A stretch of DNA of 64,000 bases from Kaistia geumhonensis (GTDB taxonomy: Bacteria > Pseudomonadota > Alphaproteobacteria > Rhizobiales > Kaistiaceae), in the NCBI RefSeq assembly GCF_030815145.1, contig NZ_JAUSWJ010000001.1:248001-312000 (forward strand). Reading direction: 5' to 3'. Made by a program: the position numbers and the translations under genes. The notes under the pieces are model-generated. The model saw nothing but the letters and a program-made list of their open reading frames with translations. It had not been told where the DNA came from and ran no database searches. Positions 54,669 to 62,900 of this stretch are shown piece by piece. Each line of letters opens with the position of its first letter. Position 1 is the first letter of the stretch.

Positions 54669-55496
54669 TTGATAGACCTTCACTGCCATCTCCTTCCGGG
54701 GATAGACGACGGCGCGGCCGACATTTCGCTTTCCCTCGAAATGGCCAGGGCGTCGGCAGCGGATGGCATCACGGTGACCGCATGCACGCCGCATATCATG
54801 CCGGGCGTGTACAACAACGACCGGGCGATCATCGAAGCGGGTATTGCTCGGCTCGAATCGCTTTTCGCAGAAGAAGGGATCGCCATGCGCCTCGTCGTCG
54901 GGGCGGACGTGCATATGGACGTAGAGTTGATCTCCGGACTTAAGTCCGGGCGCATTCCCTCGCTGAACAACACACGCTATTTCCTATTCGAGCCGCCCCA
55001 TCACGTGCCGCCGCCACGAATCGAGGACAATCTCTTCAACATCATGGCAGCGGGCTACGTCCCCGTCCTGACGCATCCCGAACGCCTTTCCTGGATAGAA
55101 AGCCACTATGGCGTGATGGAAAAACTCGTCCAGATGGGGGTGCCGATGCAGATCACGGCGGGTTCCGTGACGGGGCAGTTCGGCCGGCGCGTCAAATACT
55201 GGGCCGACAAGATGATCGGCGAGGGTCTCGCCCATATTCTGGCGACGGATGCCCATAATCTGACCGGCCGCCCACCCAATCTTTCCCGCGCCCGGGACAT
55301 GATCGCCGAGCGGCTCGGCGAGGCGGAGGCGATGCATATGACAACGACGCGGCCGCAGGCGATTCTGGACAATCTGCCGCCCGACCGTTGGCCTCCTCCG
55401 CCCGGCGCCCAGGATTCGCGCAAGAGCGCCGAGGGGGAGGGATGGTTGTCGCGCCTTGGTTTCGGCCGCAAGCGGCGGGGCCGATACGACCGATAA
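54669..55496 (+). CDS. CpsB/CapC-type (PHP) tyrosine-protein phosphatase
   Basis: A 275-residue PHP-domain protein. Metal-binding motifs: DLHCHLLPGIDDG at the very start, TACTPHIMPGVY, GADVHMDVELI, VLTHPERLSWIE and LATDAHNLTGRPPNLSRARD. This is the manganese-dependent phosphatase type that dephosphorylates capsule tyrosine kinases in Gram-positive bacteria. It starts with TTG, forced by the motif position, with GGAG nine bases before. It probably reverses autophosphorylation of the kinase encoded two genes downstream. The last 45 residues are a Pro- and Arg-rich tail. Confidence 0.88.
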   Translation: MIDLHCHLLPGIDDGAADISLSLEMARASAADGITVTACTPHIMPGVYNNDRAIIEAGIARLESLFAEEGIAMRLVVGADVHMDVELISGLKSGRIPSLNNTRYFLFEPPHHVPPPRIEDNLFNIMAAGYVPVLTHPERLSWIESHYGVMEKLVQMGVPMQITAGSVTGQFGRRVKYWADKMIGEGLAHILATDAHNLTGRPPNLSRARDMIAERLGEAEAMHMTTTRPQAILDNLPPDRWPPPPGAQDSRKSAEGEGWLSRLGFGRKRRGRYDR

Positions 55497-55630
55497 GCAA
55501 CGGATGATTGATTGTTGCGCTGCGAGATGATCCCGCATTGCATCATTCGTTAAGCCTGGTGTATTTCTCCGTCACCCAATTGCTTGCCGAAAGGCCGGGC
55601 GCGACGTGGCTTGGCGCGATAGGAGTTTCA

Positions 55631-56386
55631 GTGCCCTTCCGGATTTCACTCGCGATCACCCTTTTCGCACTCGCTCTTTCGGCCTGTTCATCGGTTTCGA
55701 CGCCGTCGAATGAACGCGTGGCATACAGCACCGCGCCGGTCCGTTCGGCCGGTCCGCAGGTGGTTCCCGGAGCGTTGGCCAGCGGCAGCCTTCCTGCGCC
55801 GACCTTCAACACCACGACCGGGATGCAATACCGGCTCGGCCCGCTTGATACGGTGAACATCCTGGTATTCCAGGTTCCGGATCTCTCCGGCGATTTCCAG
55901 GTCGGTTCCGACGGCAATTTGGGCCTGCCTCTGGTCGGTTCGATTCGCGCCGCGGGTCGGACTGCGCAGGACGTACAGAAGGAACTGACGGCCAAGCTGT
56001 CCGCCACCTATCTGCAGCAGCCGCAGGTGTCGGTGAAGGTGACCGGCTTCAATAGCCAGCGGGTGACGGTCGAGGGCGCCGTGACCAAGCCCGGTGTCTT
56101 CCCCGTGACCCAGGCGGGCGGGACGCTGCTCGATTATATCGCACTCGCGGGCGGTCTGCCCCGGACGGCCGACACCTCGAACGTCGTCGTCTTCCGGCAG
56201 GTCGACGGCAAGCGCATGGCCGCCCGATTCAACGTAGCCGACATCCGCAATGGCCGGGCGACTGACCCGACCATCTATGGCGGCGACCAGATCGTCGTGC
56301 CGGTGTCCGGCGTCCGCAGCGCCTGGGCGGACTTCCTTTCGGCAATGCCCGCGGCGTCCTTCGTCGCTACAGTCTCGGGCCTGTGA
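55631..56386 (+). CDS. Polysaccharide export outer-membrane lipoprotein (Wza-like)
   Basis: A 251-residue outer-membrane polysaccharide export protein. Lipobox LSAC with Cys19 after a signal helix (MPFRISLAITLFALALSAC), the Poly_export domain (YRLGPLDTVNILVFQVPDLS; VGSDGNLGLPLVGSIRAAGR) and a SLBB repeat (VTVEGAVTKPGVFPVTQAGG). GTG 55631 was chosen since AGGAG lies five bases upstream; the open frame begins at 55508. It would form the channel that exports the polymer, working with the kinase encoded next. Confidence 0.92.
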   Translation: MPFRISLAITLFALALSACSSVSTPSNERVAYSTAPVRSAGPQVVPGALASGSLPAPTFNTTTGMQYRLGPLDTVNILVFQVPDLSGDFQVGSDGNLGLPLVGSIRAAGRTAQDVQKELTAKLSATYLQQPQVSVKVTGFNSQRVTVEGAVTKPGVFPVTQAGGTLLDYIALAGGLPRTADTSNVVVFRQVDGKRMAARFNVADIRNGRATDPTIYGGDQIVVPVSGVRSAWADFLSAMPAASFVATVSGL

Positions 56387-56413
56387 GAAACAGGTCCGTG
56401 TTTGGAGGACATC

Positions 56414-58702
56414 ATGAGTGGTGATCCGAAGTCGGAAAACGCGGTGACGACTTGGAGCGCGACGGCGACGCCGGCGCGTCCGTCGCAGGCCGTGTCGGCC
56501 AATCTTTATGGGCCGCCGCCCGTCGACTCCCAGGTCGAGCGCATCAGCCTGGATCTCACGCGCCTTCTGCGCATGGTGATCAAGCATCGGCTCGTGATCG
56601 GCGCCATCGTGGCTGCATGTATCGCGATCGGGCTCATTCTCACGCTGACGGCGACGCCGCTCTACATGGCGAGCGTCACGCTGGAGACCTCGGGCGAGAC
56701 CGTGAAGGTCATGGAGGACCAGTCGCTTGACGGAAGGGCCGGAGGCAGCGACCAGACGGAACTCGCCACGTTCGTCGAACTGATCGGAAGCCGCTCGCTC
56801 GCCGAGCGGGTCGTCGACGAGCTGAAGCTGGCTGATGACCCGACCTTCGTCTCGCCGGTGCGCCGCTCGCTGGTCGACCGGTTCCTCTCGATGCTCCCGT
56901 TCGGGGGAGACGACAGCGCCCAGGCGCTGCCGATCGAGTACCGCAAGAAGGTCGCGGTCGATACGGTGCTTCGCAACACATCCGCGAAGACTGTCAAGCA
57001 GTCGCGACTGCTCACCATTTCCTACAGCGATGCAGATCCACGCCGCGCCCAGACGATCGCGAATGCCGTCGCGTCGGGCTTCATCAAGGCCAATCTGGAC
57101 CGCCGATTCGACGCGACCACCTATGCGCGGCTGTTCCTCGAGGACCAGCTTGCTCAGGTGAAGCAGAAGCTGGAGGATTCCGAGCGTAAGGTCGTGGCAT
57201 ATGCGGACAGGGAAAAGCTGGTCACGCTCGACGACCAGAAATCCATCCTGTCGCAGAAGCTCGAAGACCTGAACACGGCTCTCGGCAAGGCATCGATCGA
57301 CCGCGCCAATGCCGAGCAGCTCTGGGTTCAGGTCAAGGACGCGACCGACTATGCCCAGATTCCGCAAGGACTGGAGGGGGGCAACAACAATTCGGGCTCG
57401 CCGAGCATCATCAACCAGCTCCGCGCGAGCCGGTCTGAGCTCGTCGCCGACTATCAGTCCAAGCAGCTGACCTTCAAGCCCGGCTTTCCGATGATGGTGG
57501 CTCTGAAGGCCCGGATCGACGATGTCGACAAGCAGATCGCCGAGGAGGTCGAGCGGACGAAGACGTCGATCCGCTCCGCTTACGAGCTCGCTGTCCAGAG
57601 GGAACAGGCGATTTCCGCCGATCTCGACGAGACTCGGGCCGAGCTGATCGACACACGCAACCGCAGCGTCGAATACACGATGCTCCAGCGCGAGGCCGAC
57701 ACCAACCGTACGCTCTATGACGGCCTTCTGCAGCGCTACAAGGAAATCAGCGTCATCGGCGGCGTGGCGGCAAACGGCCTGTCCATTGTCGACCAGGCTA
57801 GCCTGCCGGGCGCTCCCTATACGCCCAAGCTTGCGCTCAACATGGCGCTCGCAACCTTTGTCGGCCTGCTGCTCGGGCTCGGCGCAGCCTTCGGTCTCGA
57901 ATTCTTCGACAACACGATCAAGACGCCCGACCAGATGGAGTCGATCCTCGGCATTCCCGTGCTCGGCCTCATCCCTGTTCTGCCGCCGGACCAGCCGGTG
58001 CAGGCCGTGCTCGAGGACCCGCACTCCGCTGTATCCGAGGCCTATCGCAGCGCCCGGACGGCGCTCCAGTTCTCGACAGACCGAGGCGTTCCGCGCAACT
58101 TCATGGTCACGTCGGCTCGTCCGTCCGAGGGCAAGACGACGACCGTCACGACGCTGGCCCGCATGTTCGGCCAGATCGGCATGAAGATCCTGGTCATCGA
58201 TGCAGACCTGCGCAATCCGTCGCTCCACAAGATCGTCGGCGTCGACAACACCGCCGGCCTCAGCAACTATCTGACGGGTGGTGCCGACGCCGAAAGCCTC
58301 CTGCGCGACACCAGCGTAGCCAATGTCTCGGTGCTGACATCGGGTCCGATCCCGCCGAACCCGGCAGAGCTGCTGTCCGGTCCAAGGATGCTGACGCTGC
58401 TGACCGAGCTGCGCGACCAGTTCGACCTGGTGATCGTCGACAGCGCACCCGTCATGGGACTCGCCGACGCGTTGCTGCTTTCGAGCGTTGCTGACGGTAC
58501 GCTGATCGTCTGCGCGGCTGGCGAAACGCCGATCGAGACGATCAAGGCGGCCACCAAGCGGCTCTCGATGACCAACAGCCAGCTGCTCGGCGGCATCCTG
58601 ACGAAGTTCAATTCCCAGAAGGCCGGCTACGGCTATGCCTATTACGGCTATGACTATTACGGCTACGGCAAGGATAACCAGAAGTCGCTTCCTGCGGCCT
58701 GA
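56414..58702 (+). CDS. Wzc-like polysaccharide co-polymerase and tyrosine autokinase
   Basis: A 762-residue bifunctional protein. Wzz domain with two membrane helices (about 58-80 and 475-495) around a coiled-coil periplasmic part; GNVR-like region in the middle; then a BY-kinase with Walker A (ARPSEGKTTTV, ~568-578), Walker A' (ILVIDADLRNPS, ~593) and Walker B (LVIVDSAPVMG, ~672). The C-terminus has a tyrosine cluster of eight Tyr within about 20 residues (GYGYAYYGYDYYGYG), the autophosphorylation tail. GGAGG precedes ATG 56414. It controls polymer length and export. Confidence 0.95.
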   Translation: MSGDPKSENAVTTWSATATPARPSQAVSANLYGPPPVDSQVERISLDLTRLLRMVIKHRLVIGAIVAACIAIGLILTLTATPLYMASVTLETSGETVKVMEDQSLDGRAGGSDQTELATFVELIGSRSLAERVVDELKLADDPTFVSPVRRSLVDRFLSMLPFGGDDSAQALPIEYRKKVAVDTVLRNTSAKTVKQSRLLTISYSDADPRRAQTIANAVASGFIKANLDRRFDATTYARLFLEDQLAQVKQKLEDSERKVVAYADREKLVTLDDQKSILSQKLEDLNTALGKASIDRANAEQLWVQVKDATDYAQIPQGLEGGNNNSGSPSIINQLRASRSELVADYQSKQLTFKPGFPMMVALKARIDDVDKQIAEEVERTKTSIRSAYELAVQREQAISADLDETRAELIDTRNRSVEYTMLQREADTNRTLYDGLLQRYKEISVIGGVAANGLSIVDQASLPGAPYTPKLALNMALATFVGLLLGLGAAFGLEFFDNTIKTPDQMESILGIPVLGLIPVLPPDQPVQAVLEDPHSAVSEAYRSARTALQFSTDRGVPRNFMVTSARPSEGKTTTVTTLARMFGQIGMKILVIDADLRNPSLHKIVGVDNTAGLSNYLTGGADAESLLRDTSVANVSVLTSGPIPPNPAELLSGPRMLTLLTELRDQFDLVIVDSAPVMGLADALLLSSVADGTLIVCAAGETPIETIKAATKRLSMTNSQLLGGILTKFNSQKAGYGYAYYGYDYYGYGKDNQKSLPAA

Positions 58703-58781
58703 CCGCGCTGACGGAGAAGGGTTGGCCAAACGCGAATTGCTTCGCTAGTCTGCGCGCTTGCGGAGGCGATGGAGACCAGCG

Positions 58782-59378
58782 GTGGCAATCCGGAATCGGA
58801 CAGGCGAAGGCGGCGCGCGGCAGATGTCCGTTTCCCCCTCCGGGACGGTCCTCATTGCGCGCGGACTGTCGCGGCTTCGCCCGCCGGAAGACGCTCTGGA
58901 CGCGGCCGTGCGCCTCTATCGCTCTCCGGGCATTGCCCGCAACATTCGGCGACTGGAACTCCCCGCCGGTGTGCTGACGGTGATTCGCGTCGCTGCCGGC
59001 TGCGGTACGACCCTGAAGATGGCAGCTGCCCGAACCGGCCTCGACCATGCTGCGCTGCAACAGATCGCAAGCCTCTATCTCCTCGTGGCGCTGTTCGGTG
59101 ACGAAGGCGACGCCCATCGCACGCTTGGACTGGGCGCCGGCGCCGATGCAGCGAGGGTTCATGATCATCGCAACTGGCTGCTGAAATGGCTCCATCCCGA
59201 TCGCAACCAGAGCCAGTCGCTTTCGGGACTGTCGGTTCGGGTGATCGACGCCTCGGCGCGACTCGTGGAGGCGCACCCTGTGGCCCCCACAGGCGAACCG
59301 GGTATCGACGAAAGATCTGCCGATCGCAGGCGCCATGACTATCGGCATGTTTGGCTTCGTCGCAAGGTCGAGGGATGA
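58782..59378 (+). CDS. Divergent J-domain (DnaJ-like) protein
   Basis: A 198-residue protein with a C-terminal J-domain. The pattern LGLGAGADAARVHDHRNWLL leads into KWLHPDRN (His138-Pro-Asp140), followed by SGLSVRVIDASARLVE as helix III. The N-terminal 110 residues are helical and unrecognised. GTG 58782 was chosen because GGAG lies seven bases before it; ATG 58824 is possible. It lies 79 bases after the autokinase gene and may be in the same transcript. A J-domain suggests it recruits Hsp70 (DnaK) to a client, perhaps in the polysaccharide machinery; that is inference. Confidence 0.65.
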   Translation: MAIRNRTGEGGARQMSVSPSGTVLIARGLSRLRPPEDALDAAVRLYRSPGIARNIRRLELPAGVLTVIRVAAGCGTTLKMAAARTGLDHAALQQIASLYLLVALFGDEGDAHRTLGLGAGADAARVHDHRNWLLKWLHPDRNQSQSLSGLSVRVIDASARLVEAHPVAPTGEPGIDERSADRRRHDYRHVWLRRKVEG

Positions 59379-59752
59379 GCCTCGTCCATATTGACGGCTA
59401 GCCATGCCGACGGCGCCTTGTGCTCCGAAAGCGGCGTGCCGGGGTCGCGCTGCAATTGCTCGAGCCCTCAGGACACTTCCGCAAACCAATGGCGCATCCG
59501 TGGTTTTATACGGTGGACATATCATCTGTTGCCGCAAGTACTACTCGCGAAAGCCGGATAGTTGAGTTGCGTCTCTCAATGCTTCTCGACTAGCGCATGG
59601 CCGTGTGCGATATTTTGATCACCACAAGATTGCATCGTCCAAATTGAGCCGGGCGATCTTGTTCTCGCAAGTGCGAGATGGTACTGATTAACGTGTAAAT
59701 GGGGCGCTGCGGGGCGGTTTGACCGTTGGGCCGGCTTCTTACGGAGGTTGAG
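59379..59752. other. Intergenic region with a small hairpin
   Basis: About 375 bases, AT-richer than its surroundings from 59490 to 59700. It contains a 6-bp stem TCTCGC / GCGAGA at 59663-59678 with a tetraloop. Probably the promoter and leader of the secreted FecR-like gene. No gene seen. Confidence 0.5.
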
Positions 59753-60181
59753 ATGATGCGTGTCGCTTTGGCGTCGGCTGTGGCCGTCGTCATCGCTACA
59801 GGTTCGGCGCTTGCCGGCCCTGCGGCGACGCTTTCTGACGTCTCTGGCCCTGTCCTGGTGGACAGCGGCAAGGGCTTCCAGAAGGTTTCCACGGCTACCG
59901 AGGTTCTGCCCGGCAGCCGTGTTATGGTTTCCAAGGGCGGCAAGGCGATGCTCGCCTATGCCGACGGCTGCGAGAAGTCGCTGGCCGCCAACTCGATCAC
60001 CACGGTGGTCGATTCGGGCGCCTGCGCGCAGTCGAGCCAGGTTGCGGCCCAGACGCCCGTCGGTCTCGGCCTGACCCCGACCATGGTCATCGGTGGCGGC
60101 GTCGTCATTGGTGGCGCTGCAGCGATCATCATCGCTGCGTCGCAGGACGACGATACTCCTTTCATTCCGGTCAGCCAGTAA
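59753..60181 (+). CDS. Small exported FecR-like protein
   Basis: A 142-residue protein with a signal peptide (MMRVALASAVAVVIATGSAL, cut near ALAGPA). A FecR-like strand pattern follows: SDVSGPVLVDSGKGFQKVST then EVLPGSRVMVSKGGKAMLAY and ADGCEKSLAANSITTV, with two cysteines (DGCEKS and SGACAQ) that may form a disulfide. The end is a glycine-rich hydrophobic helix (MVIGGGVVIGGAAAIIIA) and a short acidic tail. It could be an inner-membrane-anchored periplasmic protein. GGAGG lies six bases before the start. Function unknown. Confidence 0.7.
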   Translation: MMRVALASAVAVVIATGSALAGPAATLSDVSGPVLVDSGKGFQKVSTATEVLPGSRVMVSKGGKAMLAYADGCEKSLAANSITTVVDSGACAQSSQVAAQTPVGLGLTPTMVIGGGVVIGGAAAIIIAASQDDDTPFIPVSQ

Positions 60182-60197
60182 GGCTCGACCGCAAGAC

Positions 60198-60222
60198 GGA
60201 TCTCCGCGTAGAGCGGAGATCC
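60198..60222. terminator. Symmetric hairpin terminator
   Basis: Perfect 10-bp stem GGATCTCCGC / GCGGAGATCC with a GTAGA loop, 16 bases after the FecR-like gene stop. It is symmetric, so it could serve the convergent small open frame on the minus strand as well. Confidence 0.6.
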
Positions 60223-60236
60223 ATTGATGTCGGTGG

Positions 60237-60500
60237 TCAGTCCGCCAGCGCGGCGACCTTGCTTGTTGAGTTGCGCGGCACCCGAGTGAAGGCCCGGACG
60301 TTCGCGACGCGCGCCGGGGTTCGCTCTGCGTCAGGCTTCTGCGGCTGCTGCCGACCGGGACCGCCATCGTACGACGGAGTCCGCTGGGTCGGCGCCTTGC
60401 CCGATATGGCGCATCCGGCTGCCATACCTCCTTGAGGTTCGCACGCACCTGCGGAGAAGCAGGGCGCTCCCAGTAGCCAAGCGCGAGGCTCAGGCTTCAT
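60237..60500 (-). CDS. Possible small lipoprotein-like open frame
   Basis: An 87-codon open frame ending 14 bases before the symmetric hairpin. It contains AAGCAISGKAP, which resembles a lipoprotein Cys site, followed by a Pro/Gln/Arg-rich tail. An AAGGAGGT stands almost directly before an internal ATG at 60425, an unhelpfully short spacing. Codon choice is GC-rich but not decisive. This is a weak call; it may be chance. Confidence 0.25.
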   Translation of the reverse strand: MKPEPRAWLLGAPCFSAGACEPQGGMAAGCAISGKAPTQRTPSYDGGPGRQQPQKPDAERTPARVANVRAFTRVPRNSTSKVAALAD

Positions 60501-60780
60501 CCGTTCCTGCGTTCAGCCAGCGTTGCAGCGCCGGGAGGCGCCTGCGCATCTGATCAAGTTACATCGCGACCACGTACGGATCTGTGGTCCCGCCCGTCCT
60601 TGGATGGCTGGCGATATTGCCCGAGGGCGATAGGGCGACTCGCGCCATTCTTCCCCGTCGAAACGGTCAGTCCCTGCCAACGGCAGCGCGCCGGCTGCGA
60701 AACTGGTTGCTTCTTTGCGAACCTAGACTCGACGACGAGCGGGACCCGAAAGCGTTGTGCAACCGGGGGATGACGAAGGA
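60501..60780. other. Intergenic region
   Basis: About 280 bases, and nearly 600 if the weak open frame before it is not a gene. I see nothing supported; overlapping short frames on both strands carry no motif. Confidence 0.45.
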
Positions 60781-61776
60781 TCAAGCCGCCGCGACGGCCT
60801 GATCCCTGATCGTCAGAATCTCGTCAATGGTGCGGCGCGGCGAAGCCGCCGACTTCAACGGCCCGTCTGCCGGCCGTCCCAGCGCGATCATCATGACCAG
60901 CCGCTGGTCCTTCGGAATCTCCCCGACGATCTTGATCTGACGTTCGGTCGAATGGGGAACGGCGAGATTGAGCGGGCAGCTCGCGGCGCCCATGGCATGC
61001 GCAGCGAGCATCAGGTTCATCGCGAAAAGCGAGGCATCCACATAGCCCTGATTGCGCTGCTGGGCTCCGCCCCAGGCCGCGAGATCGAAAGCCACCACGA
61101 CCAATCCCGTGACCGTCTCGGCAAAGCCGGCTGATCCCGCCTGAAGAGCGAGCAGCTGCCCGATCCGTTCCCGATTGCTGTAGAAGTGGATCTTCGTCGC
61201 CTGGCGGTTGCACTGCGATGGGGCGGTCTGGGCGATCCGCACGATCTCCTTGACCGTTTCAGCATCCAGAGGCTCCGGAGAGAACATGCGGCAGCTGAAC
61301 CGCGACGTCAGCAAGGCGGCCTTTTCGGGCGAGGGCGACGGCATGCCGTCCGGATAGTGCCTCAGGCCGCCAGAGCCCAGGACAGCGGACGCGGTGGCCC
61401 GGTCCTTCAGGAATGCGTCGATGCTGTCGAGAAGCGGATCTGACAGGCCTGCGCTGCGATGCAGCGCCAGATAGTCCTGCAGCGCCCCGGTCGCCATCAG
61501 GATCGGCAGATCGTTCGAACCGATGCCATAGCGGCGAGCCGCCTTCATGATCTCCGTGATCTTCTTCCGGCCGAACAGCATCCGAGGATTAGCGAGCGAA
61601 AGCCCTTTCTCGATTGCATGTGTCTCGATGATCAACTTGTAGTATGTCTTGTTGCGGCGATCCTGAAACGGAGAAATTCCGCAGTAGTGGGCATACATGT
61701 ACAGGTCGAGGAAGAACTCGGAAGCAAACATTGACGACTTCGAAAAGGCGCTTCCGAGACGGGAAATATACGACAT
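60781..61776 (-). CDS. Nitroreductase-family flavoprotein in a polysaccharide locus
   Basis: A 331-residue protein. The first ~150 residues are an unusual helical extension (YYKLIIETHAIEKGLSLANP). The rest is a nitroreductase fold: LLTSRFSCRMFSPEPLDAET with the FMN-binding Arg/Ser start, IVRIAQTAPSQCNRQATKIH, and a late MNLMLAAHAMGAASCPLN. Such enzymes normally reduce flavin-dependent substrates; relatives with the extension occur in surface-polysaccharide clusters. It lies 46 bases before a sugar O-acetyltransferase gene on the same strand. Confidence 0.85.
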   Translation of the reverse strand: MSYISRLGSAFSKSSMFASEFFLDLYMYAHYCGISPFQDRRNKTYYKLIIETHAIEKGLSLANPRMLFGRKKITEIMKAARRYGIGSNDLPILMATGALQDYLALHRSAGLSDPLLDSIDAFLKDRATASAVLGSGGLRHYPDGMPSPSPEKAALLTSRFSCRMFSPEPLDAETVKEIVRIAQTAPSQCNRQATKIHFYSNRERIGQLLALQAGSAGFAETVTGLVVVAFDLAAWGGAQQRNQGYVDASLFAMNLMLAAHAMGAASCPLNLAVPHSTERQIKIVGEIPKDQRLVMMIALGRPADGPLKSAASPRRTIDEILTIRDQAVAAA

Positions 61777-61822
61777 GGGGTATCCTCAACCTGGATGGTG
61801 CATCGGCGGCCTGGGCGTGGCG

Positions 61823-62395
61823 TCAGGCTTCCATCGTAATTTCTCTTGGCTTCAGTACTCGGCAAGGCTGGCCGGCGCAGATCATCCAGGCCGGCAATGT
61901 CGTCGTCACGACGGAACGGGCGCCGACAACCGTGCCTTCACCGATCTCGACGCCGGGCATGACCATGGCCTCCGCGGCCACCCAGACGTGATCCCCCAGC
62001 CGGATAGGGGCCGTCGTCAGCGGTCGGCGCAACGATCGTGTGTCGTGGCTTCCAGTGCACAGGAATGCGCGCTGGCTGACCGCCACCTTCGAACCGATGG
62101 AGATGCGGTCCATCGAGTAGCAGTCGACATTGTCGCCGAGCGCGGAGTACTCGCCCATTTGCAGGTTCCATGGCGCCCAGACGAAGCATGACGGCGCTAT
62201 GCGGCATCCGGCTCCGATTTCGGCGCCGAAGCATCTGAGGAGGAAGCGTCGCCATCCATGCAGCGCCCACCGCGGCGTGGGGCGAAACAGAAGCGACCAC
62301 GCGAGCGACCAGACCAGACGTCGCAGCAACTGCGACCTGGAACTGAGATTGCGATATTTCAGGGACGAGAAATCTGACGTCATTGGCCGCGACAT
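61823..62395 (-). CDS. WcaF-like sugar O-acetyltransferase
   Basis: A 190-residue left-handed beta-helix acetyltransferase. Features are FGAEIGAGCRIAPSCFVWAP, SIGSKVAVSQRAFLCTGSHD and VWVAAEAMVMPGVEIGEGTV followed by the hexapeptide ending. The FLCTGSHD and APWNLQMGEYSALGDNVDCY segments are typical of colanic-acid WcaF. It acetylates a sugar of the polymer or its lipid-linked precursor. A second Met four codons downstream may be the start. Confidence 0.88.
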   Translation of the reverse strand: MSRPMTSDFSSLKYRNLSSRSQLLRRLVWSLAWSLLFRPTPRWALHGWRRFLLRCFGAEIGAGCRIAPSCFVWAPWNLQMGEYSALGDNVDCYSMDRISIGSKVAVSQRAFLCTGSHDTRSLRRPLTTAPIRLGDHVWVAAEAMVMPGVEIGEGTVVGARSVVTTTLPAWMICAGQPCRVLKPREITMEA

Positions 62396-62900
62396 GGCGC
62401 GAGCTGCTCCGATCGAAACGTCCTGGTGCTCGCTGCAGCGGCATTTTCATGCCTCTCGGCACCTTCTGGACTACCAGCGCCGGACCGTACCGCCAACTCT
62501 GCCCCCTGCAACCTGTCTGTCGAGCCGAACACGGCTGAGAGCGCCGCACCCTGATAAACACGCCGCCGACGACCGACATCGCGGCTGTCATCTGCGGCGG
62601 CTGGACGACCCATGAAACGCGCGGAACACCTCGCAGGGCGGTACTGCTCTGTCAACGCTCCCGCAGGGCACTATATCTTGCTGCATCGCAGCAAGGCAAT
62701 GGTCGGCATCAGGCGATCGGACCTCAATCCCTATCAGCGTCGCATGCTCGCCGAGGATCCGGCGGCCTCTCATCTGGCGCTGATGATCCTGTTGCCAGCC
62801 CGAAAGTCTGGCCGGTGTCGTCAATGGATGCCCGGGTGGCCGAGCTCGCTTGGCTCGGGCCAGAAAGCGGATCGCGGCTGGGTCAGGAACGCCCGCCGCG
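62396..62900. other. Intergenic region
   Basis: About 505 bases between the acetyltransferase and the flippase genes, both on the minus strand. Short open frames occur on both strands but none has a recognisable motif or start signal; a decayed gene cannot be excluded. Confidence 0.4.

Noticed and set aside
55688..58729. 1013-codon minus-strand open frame opposite the Wza and Wzc-like genes
   Set aside because: Antisense shadow of two genes with clear motifs; composition is Arg/Asp/Glu/Gly-rich and shows no domain.
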